This document shows positions 58,766 through 64,000 of a stretch of 64,000 nt of DNA, piece by piece (position 1 is the first letter of the stretch; every line of letters begins with the position of its first letter). A program made the translations under genes and the position numbers. Below the pieces are notes generated by a model. The model was not told the DNA's origin and did not search any database. It worked only from the letters and a program-made list of their open reading frames with translations. The DNA is from Lacticaseibacillus jixianensis (GTDB lineage: Bacteria > Bacillota > Bacilli > Lactobacillales > Lactobacillaceae): positions 24,130-88,129 of the forward strand of contig NZ_RHOJ01000008.1 in assembly GCF_003946485.1 (NCBI RefSeq), in the 5' to 3' direction.

Positions 58766-61700
58766 TTACGGTGTTTGGCCATCCGCACCCTTCTCGCCTT
58801 TATCCACAGTCACCGTCGACCCATCAGAGAAGGTGATCTTGGTATCACCATTTTCATCGATGAACGATCCGGTCACTGTCAGTGGTGTCGCATCCTTACC
58901 GTCCTTACCGTCTGTTCCGTCAGCGCCGTCCTTGCCGTCGGTGCCATCCTTGCCGGCCGCACCATCCTGACCATTCTTAACGGTGTAATCAACACCGTTA
59001 AGGGTAAATGTGTAACCATCAACATTGCCTTGACTGTCCGTGTGCGGCTTGACCGTTGGCGTTTGACCGTCCTTTGGCGCCTCAACGTTGCCAGTGATGA
59101 CCTTCTTCCCCTCTTCATCCAGGTAGAAGAAGTTGTAGCTAATGGTCTTGCCATCGTTGTCTTTAACTGCCTCGACTTGTGGCGTCTGGCCGTCTTTACC
59201 CGCAGCGCCGTCCTTAGGTGCGTCGACCGTCCCAACTGTCGTTTCATGGCCATCATTATCAGTGACATAGAACTCATAGCTGGTCTTGCCGTCCTCACCT
59301 GTGACTGCGCGGACTTTAGGCGTTTGACCATCAACCCCGTCTTTGCCGTCAACGCCGTCCTTACCGTCAGCCCCTTTGGCAACTGTGACTTGCGAGCCAT
59401 CGGAGAAGGTGATGACCGTGTTGCCAGCGCCATCCGTGATGCTGGTCTTAACCGTCAGGTCAGCACCATTTTTGACGATGTAGTCTTTACCGTTAAGGGT
59501 GAAGACATAGCCATCAACGTTGCCATTGCTGTCAGTATGCGGCTTGACGTCTGGCGTCTGGCCATCCTTAGGCGCATCAACCGAGCCCATTGGAACCTTA
59601 TCGCCAGCCTCATTGGTGTAGTAGAAGTTATAGCTGATGATGTTACCATCACCGTCTTTAACCGCTTCGATCGTCGGCGTCTTACCGTCTTCGCCATCCT
59701 TAGGTGCTTGGACCGTCCCAACTGGAGTTTCCTTGCCAGCTTCATCAGTAACGAAGAATTCGTAGTTGGTCTTGCCGTCTTCACCTGTGACTGCACGGAC
59801 TTTAGGCGTTTGACCGTCAACCCCGTCTTTGCCGTCAGTACCCTTGGCAACCGTGACTTGTGAGCCATCGGAGAAGGTGATGACCGTATTGCCATCCTTA
59901 TCAAGAGTAGTGGTCTCAACCGTCAGATCAGCACCGTTCTTGACGATATAGTCTTTGCCGTTAAGGGTGAAGACATAGCCATCAACATCGCCGTTGCTAT
60001 CAGTGTGTGGTGTCACTTCAGGCGTTTCGCCATCCTTAGGCGCGTCGACTGTCCCAACCGGGATTTCTTTGCCATCTTTATCAGTGACGTAGAATTCATA
60101 GCTGGTCTTGCCGTCTTCGTCTGTAACTGCGCGAACGTTAGGGGTCTGCGCGTTATCTCCTTTCTGTCCTTTTGGCACAGTGACATGAGAACCATCAGAG
60201 AAGGTGATCACTGTGTCGCCATTTTCGTTAATCGTGGAACCAGTGACTGTCAACGCAGCAGCAGCCTTACCATCAGCACCATCTTTACCATTCAGAACAG
60301 TGTAATCAACACCATCCAAGGTGAAAATGTAGCCGTCAGTCTTGCCTTCGCTGTCAGTATGCGGCTTAACAGTTGGTGTTTGGCCATCCTTAGGTGCCTC
60401 AACATAACCCATGGATACCTCATTACCAGCATCATCGATGTAGTAGAAGTTATAGCCAGTCGTCTTGCCATCATCGTCAAGGATTGGTTTGATCGTCGGC
60501 GTCTTGCCATCTTCGCCGTCTTTAGGTGCTTGAACCGTTCCCACTGGGATTTGGTTGCCATCTGTATCGGTGACATAGAATTCATAGTTGGTCTTGCCGT
60601 CTTCACCTGTGACTGCGCGGACTTTAGGCGTTTGACCATCCTTACCATCTACGCCATCTTGACCATCGGCGCCTTTGGCAACCGTGACTTGCGAGCCATC
60701 GGAGAAGGTAATAACCGTGTTGCCCTCAGGATCAAGGGTGGTGCTCTTCACTGTCAGATCAGCGCCGTTTTTGACGATGTAGTCCTTACCATCGAGCGTG
60801 AAGACATAGCCATCAACGTCACCATTACTGTCAGTGTGTGGTGTGACCTTTGGTGTTTCGCCGTCTTTAGGGGCGGCGACGGTTCCGACTGTGGTGTCCT
60901 TGCCCTCTTTACCAGTGACATAGAACTCATAGCTGGTCTTGCCGGCTTCATCTGTGACTGCGCGCACCTTAGGAGTCTGCGCGTTATCACCTGTTTGACC
61001 TTTTGGCACAACGACATCGGTGCCATCAGAGAAGGTGATCACGGTATCGCCGTTGTCGTTGACCGTGGTGTCGTCCACCGTCAGTGGGGCAGCATCTCTA
61101 CCGTTAAGGACCGTGTAATCAACCCCATCCAAGGTGAAAATGTAGCCGTCAGTCTTGCCTTCGCTGTCGGTGTGCGGCTTAACCGTTGGTGTTTGGCCAT
61201 CCTTAGGCGCCTGGATCGTACCCATGGTTACCTTTTCGCCAGCATCATTAGTGTAGTAGAAGTCGTAGCGAATGGTCTTGCCGTTGCCATCAACCACTGG
61301 TTCCATGATTGGCGTCTGACCGTTGCTGCCGTCTTTTGGTGCGTCGACGGTGCCAACTGGGATCTCTTTGCCATCTTGACCGGTGATATAGAACTCGTAA
61401 TCGGTTTTACCATCTTCGCCTACAACTGCCTTCACTTTCGGCGTTTGACCGGCGGCACCATCTTTACCATCTTTGATCGTCACTTTGTTGCCGTCAGAGA
61501 AGGTCAACGTGGTGGTCCCGTCTTTGACTTGAGTATCAGTGATCGTGATCGGCTTTGGCGCTTCCACTTGGCCCACCACGATCCGTTCGCCATCGCCGTC
61601 GACATAGTAGAATTCGTAGCCAGTGACGTTGCCGTCATCGTCTTTGACTTCTGCCACTTGCGGCGTTTGGCCATCAGTCCCGTTGAGCACCGTGCCCGAT

Positions 61701-64000
61701 GGTTGTCCATTCAGCGTGAAGGTGTAGCCCGTCACCTTGCCAGAGGCGTTGGTGATCGGCGTTACGACTGGGGTTTGACCATCTTGGCCGTTGTACACAG
61801 TCTTCACATCTTGCGACCCATCAGCATGCTTAATGGTCAAAATGTAGCCAGTACGCGAATCAGCATCTGTCGGTGTGATGTCAGTCACATCGATCGTATC
61901 GCCGTCCTTCGGTGCTTCAAAATCACCTACCTCTTGCTTATCGCCATTACCATCGATGACATAGAACTTATACCCCGTCGTCTTGCCAGTCTTCGGATCA
62001 GTGACTGCTTCTAACGTTGGCGCATCGCCTTTATCACCCTTTTCACCCTTAGTGCCGTTGTAAATCGTGATTGGTTCTTGACCCGGATAAGTGATCGTGT
62101 AGCTAAGGACATTGCCCTCATCATCTTTGTTAGAGGTGATGACTGGCGCTGTTGCCCCATCGCCGTTGAACAGGTTCTTCGTTTCGGTCGTGCCATCGGC
62201 GTGCTTGATCGTGACGGTGTAACCCGTCTTCTTATCGCTATCGTCGGCCGGCTTGTAGTCACTCACCGCAATCGTATCGCCGATTGGCACCGTGCCAAGC
62301 GTCGTATCATCACTTGGATCGTCAGGCGTACCGTTATCCAGGTAGAAGATATAAGACTTCTTGTCATCACTCAGTTTCGACTTCGGCGTTTCTGGGACAT
62401 CCAAAGTACCGACTGTTTCGTGAGTCTGACCGTCGTCACCGATCACGAAGAACTTGTAGCCAGTGGCCTTGCCAGTACCTGGGTCCGTTACCGGTTCAAG
62501 CTGTGGTGTCTTACCATCGGCCCCATTGTAGACAGGTGTGCTGCTCTTAGGCTTCCCGTCGCTACCAATGATCTCGACAGTGTAGCCGCCATTTGGATGT
62601 TCAGTGTCGCCCTTCAGTGGAGTTACATTGATCGTATCGCCATTCTTACCATCTGCTGGCTTAGCAATTTCGCCAAGCTTGGTGTCGTCTGATGGATCAT
62701 TTGGCGTACCGTTGTCCAGATAGAAGACATACTTGTCCCCGTCTGCTTTGACCTTTGGTACTTCTGGGGTGTCCACCGTGCCGACAGGCACATGCGTTGT
62801 CCCATCCGGTCCAAGCACATAGAAACTATAATGTGTCTTGCCGTCGTCGCCTTTAACAGCTTCAACTTGTGGCGTCTGGCCATCCGTCCCGTTGTAGACA
62901 GGCGTGCTGCTCTTAGTCTTCCCATCGCTACCAATGATCTCGACAGTGTAGCCGCCATTTGGATGTTCAGTGTCGCCAGCGAGTGGGGTCACTCTGATCG
63001 TATCGCCGGCCGCTGACGGCACAACGCCAAGATCAGTATCGCTACCATCGGCTTCACCACCAGGAATCACGAAGTGGTAAGACGTCGTCTTGCCATCTTC
63101 GCCTTTAACAGCTTTGATGATAGGGTTCTTACCATCGACACCATTCTTCACAGTCAAGGAGCCTGCCGGCTTCCCATCTGCCGTGAAGTTATAGGTCGTC
63201 GTCCCATCTCCGTTGTCCTTACCATTTGGATCGATTACCGGTGTCGCGCCATCAAAGATGTTCTGAATGTCGCCAGTCGTCCCATCTGAATGGCGCACTG
63301 TTACCGTGACGCCGGTCTTCTTATCATCCGCGTTAGCTGGTACATATTTCGTGACTTCAATCGTGTCACTGCCTGGTACGACCCCAAGGTCGGTGTCATC
63401 ACTGCCATCACCCTTTGGTCCAACAAGGAAGAAGTGGTTGACCGTCTTGCCGTCTTCCGTCACAGGTTTGATCGTTGGCGTCCGGCCATCGACCCCTTTG
63501 TCGATCGTTGCGGTGCTGCCATCAGAGAACGTCAGGACCGTGTTGCCTTTTTCATCAGTATCCTGGCCAGTCACACTAATCGAGGAACCATTGAAGACTT
63601 GCTTTGGTTCATCTGTTGTCCCATCGGCGTGGTGGACCGTCAAGATGTAGCCGGTCTTCTTATCATCCGCACCTGTTGGTACATAGTTAGTGATACTAAT
63701 CGTATCGCCAGCTGCTGATGGCACAACACCAAGATCAGTATCGCTACCATCGGCTTCACCACCAGGAATCACGAAGTGATAAGACGTCGTCTTGCCGTCT
63801 TCACTTGGTACTGCCTTGATTTCAGGACTCTTACCATCGACACCGTTCTTCAGAACACCGACAGGTTGCCCGTTGATGACGATGTTATAGCCTTCGCCAG
63901 TTTCCTTGCCGTTTTCGTCCTTGATTGGATCCAACGTTGGTGTTTCGCCGTTGAACAGATTCTTAGATTCAGTATTCCCATTGGCGTGCGTGATCGTGAC
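58766..64000 (-). CDS. Giant repetitive surface protein (adhesin), 5' end outside window, ends at premature TAA
   Basis: At least 1,744 residues of repetitive, acidic surface protein. The main modules alternate: a ~45-residue unit of the form DGQTPKVRAVT-EDGKT-YEFYVT-DGKE-PVGTV-APKDG, a related PTVKPHTDS-G-VDGY-FTLNG-DYTVKNG unit, and TVITFSDGS-VTVAKG units joined by collagen-like Gly-X-Y stretches (KDGTDGKDGADG). These beta-rich repeats resemble the stalk of large LPXTG adhesins. The frame ends at TAA 58768-58766 inside a module, where sister modules have Lys (AAA/AAG) in QTPKVRA. The N-terminal binding region and signal peptide are beyond position 64000. Confidence 0.88.
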   Translation of the reverse strand, partial: VTITHANGNTESKNLFNGETPTLDPIKDENGKETGEGYNIVINGQPVGVLKNGVDGKSPEIKAVPSEDGKTTSYHFVIPGGEADGSDTDLGVVPSAAGDTISITNYVPTGADDKKTGYILTVHHADGTTDEPKQVFNGSSISVTGQDTDEKGNTVLTFSDGSTATIDKGVDGRTPTIKPVTEDGKTVNHFFLVGPKGDGSDDTDLGVVPGSDTIEVTKYVPANADDKKTGVTVTVRHSDGTTGDIQNIFDGATPVIDPNGKDNGDGTTTYNFTADGKPAGSLTVKNGVDGKNPIIKAVKGEDGKTTSYHFVIPGGEADGSDTDLGVVPSAAGDTIRVTPLAGDTEHPNGGYTVEIIGSDGKTKSSTPVYNGTDGQTPQVEAVKGDDGKTHYSFYVLGPDGTTHVPVGTVDTPEVPKVKADGDKYVFYLDNGTPNDPSDDTKLGEIAKPADGKNGDTINVTPLKGDTEHPNGGYTVEIIGSDGKPKSSTPVYNGADGKTPQLEPVTDPGTGKATGYKFFVIGDDGQTHETVGTLDVPETPKSKLSDDKKSYIFYLDNGTPDDPSDDTTLGTVPIGDTIAVSDYKPADDSDKKTGYTVTIKHADGTTETKNLFNGDGATAPVITSNKDDEGNVLSYTITYPGQEPITIYNGTKGEKGDKGDAPTLEAVTDPKTGKTTGYKFYVIDGNGDKQEVGDFEAPKDGDTIDVTDITPTDADSRTGYILTIKHADGSQDVKTVYNGQDGQTPVVTPITNASGKVTGYTFTLNGQPSGTVLNGTDGQTPQVAEVKDDDGNVTGYEFYYVDGDGERIVVGQVEAPKPITITDTQVKDGTTTLTFSDGNKVTIKDGKDGAAGQTPKVKAVVGEDGKTDYEFYITGQDGKEIPVGTVDAPKDGSNGQTPIMEPVVDGNGKTIRYDFYYTNDAGEKVTMGTIQAPKDGQTPTVKPHTDSEGKTDGYIFTLDGVDYTVLNGRDAAPLTVDDTTVNDNGDTVITFSDGTDVVVPKGQTGDNAQTPKVRAVTDEAGKTSYEFYVTGKEGKDTTVGTVAAPKDGETPKVTPHTDSNGDVDGYVFTLDGKDYIVKNGADLTVKSTTLDPEGNTVITFSDGSQVTVAKGADGQDGVDGKDGQTPKVRAVTGEDGKTNYEFYVTDTDGNQIPVGTVQAPKDGEDGKTPTIKPILDDDGKTTGYNFYYIDDAGNEVSMGYVEAPKDGQTPTVKPHTDSEGKTDGYIFTLDGVDYTVLNGKDGADGKAAAALTVTGSTINENGDTVITFSDGSHVTVPKGQKGDNAQTPNVRAVTDEDGKTSYEFYVTDKDGKEIPVGTVDAPKDGETPEVTPHTDSNGDVDGYVFTLNGKDYIVKNGADLTVETTTLDKDGNTVITFSDGSQVTVAKGTDGKDGVDGQTPKVRAVTGEDGKTNYEFFVTDEAGKETPVGTVQAPKDGEDGKTPTIEAVKDGDGNIISYNFYYTNEAGDKVPMGSVDAPKDGQTPDVKPHTDSNGNVDGYVFTLNGKDYIVKNGADLTVKTSITDGAGNTVITFSDGSQVTVAKGADGKDGVDGKDGVDGQTPKVRAVTGEDGKTSYEFYVTDNDGHETTVGTVDAPKDGAAGKDGQTPQVEAVKDNDGKTISYNFFYLDEEGKKVITGNVEAPKDGQTPTVKPHTDSQGNVDGYTFTLNGVDYTVKNGQDGAAGKDGTDGKDGADGTDGKDGKDATPLTVTGSFIDENGDTKITFSDGSTVTVDKGEKGADGQTP

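Noticed and set aside
58880..59000. Collagen-like Gly-X-Y stretch as a separate collagen-type protein
   Set aside because: It is a short linker (KDGTDGKDG pattern) inside the surface protein modules, not a continuous collagen domain.
57362..59863. Long open reading frame on the plus strand (833 codons)
   Set aside because: It is antisense to the surface protein and arises from its repeats; composition is simple, it has no ribosome binding site and it crosses module borders.
60005..62014. Long open reading frame on the plus strand (669 codons)
   Set aside because: Antisense shadow of the same repetitive gene; no supported start or family.

Overview
The window is chromosomal DNA from a high-GC member of the Lactobacillaceae, by inference related to Lacticaseibacillus. 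The evidence is strong GGAGG-type ribosome binding sites, frequent TTG/GTG starts, many CcpA (cre)-like sites, a sortase-type surface protein, and a galacto-N-biose (gnb) operon in the gene order known from the Lacticaseibacillus casei group. Forty-four genes can be supported, most of them for carbohydrate uptake and breakdown and most on the minus strand.

Layout. 1-6585: the N-terminal half of aminopeptidase N, a vitamin-type ECF substrate-binding subunit, a PnuC transporter, two tandem secreted S1B-type serine proteases (both with a defect or oddity at the 5' end) and a DUF2200 protein. 6779-14794: a GH1 6-phospho-beta-glucosidase, a GH31 glycosidase downstream of a membrane protein, and two overlapping GT4 glycosyltransferases of the TagE/TarM type. 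14946-20003: an aldo/keto reductase, a beta-hydroxyacid dehydrogenase, and a drug-export-like ABC operon with its TetR regulator. 20402-29061: the complete gnb operon (GntR regulator, SIS isomerase, deacetylase, GH35, mannose-type PTS) ending in a tagatose-bisphosphate aldolase. It should import galacto-N-biose, lacto-N-biose or GalNAc and convert them to triose phosphates. 30034-36535: an mglBAC galactoside ABC transporter whose permease carries an unusual ~220-residue helical N-terminal domain, plus an orphan AraC-type response regulator with a degenerate receiver. 37798-38688: a PPK2-type polyphosphate kinase. 39059-55209: an alpha-glucobiose module made of two GH65 phosphorylases, beta-phosphoglucomutase, a GH13 alpha-glucosidase, a DUF624 protein, an LplABC-type CUT1 importer without its own ATPase, a divergent YesMN two-component system, and an MsmK-type ATPase that probably energises the importer. 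55700-64000: a GT2-like protein and the C-terminal part of a giant repetitive LPETG surface protein interrupted by an in-frame TAA.

The most unusual feature is a family of ~125-bp non-coding repeats. Six complete copies lie head to tail at 36825-37568, with further copies at 20175-20339 and 29849-29975. Each folds into a long bipartite hairpin. Between subfamilies the stem sequences differ, but the paired positions change together, so base pairing is conserved while sequence is not. All three clusters are in the same orientation and end against the T-tract of a minus-strand terminator. I do not recognise this as a named element. It could be a structured RNA array or a terminator-targeting mobile palindromic repeat.

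Other points of interest are an in-frame stop that separates the adhesin from its cell-wall anchor, a signal-peptide frameshift in one protease and an apparent ATT start in its paralogue, a response regulator with Glu in place of the phospho-acceptor Asp, a TetR operator covering its own promoter, and in-frame 12-bp tandem repeats that run into the ribosome binding site of the next gene.
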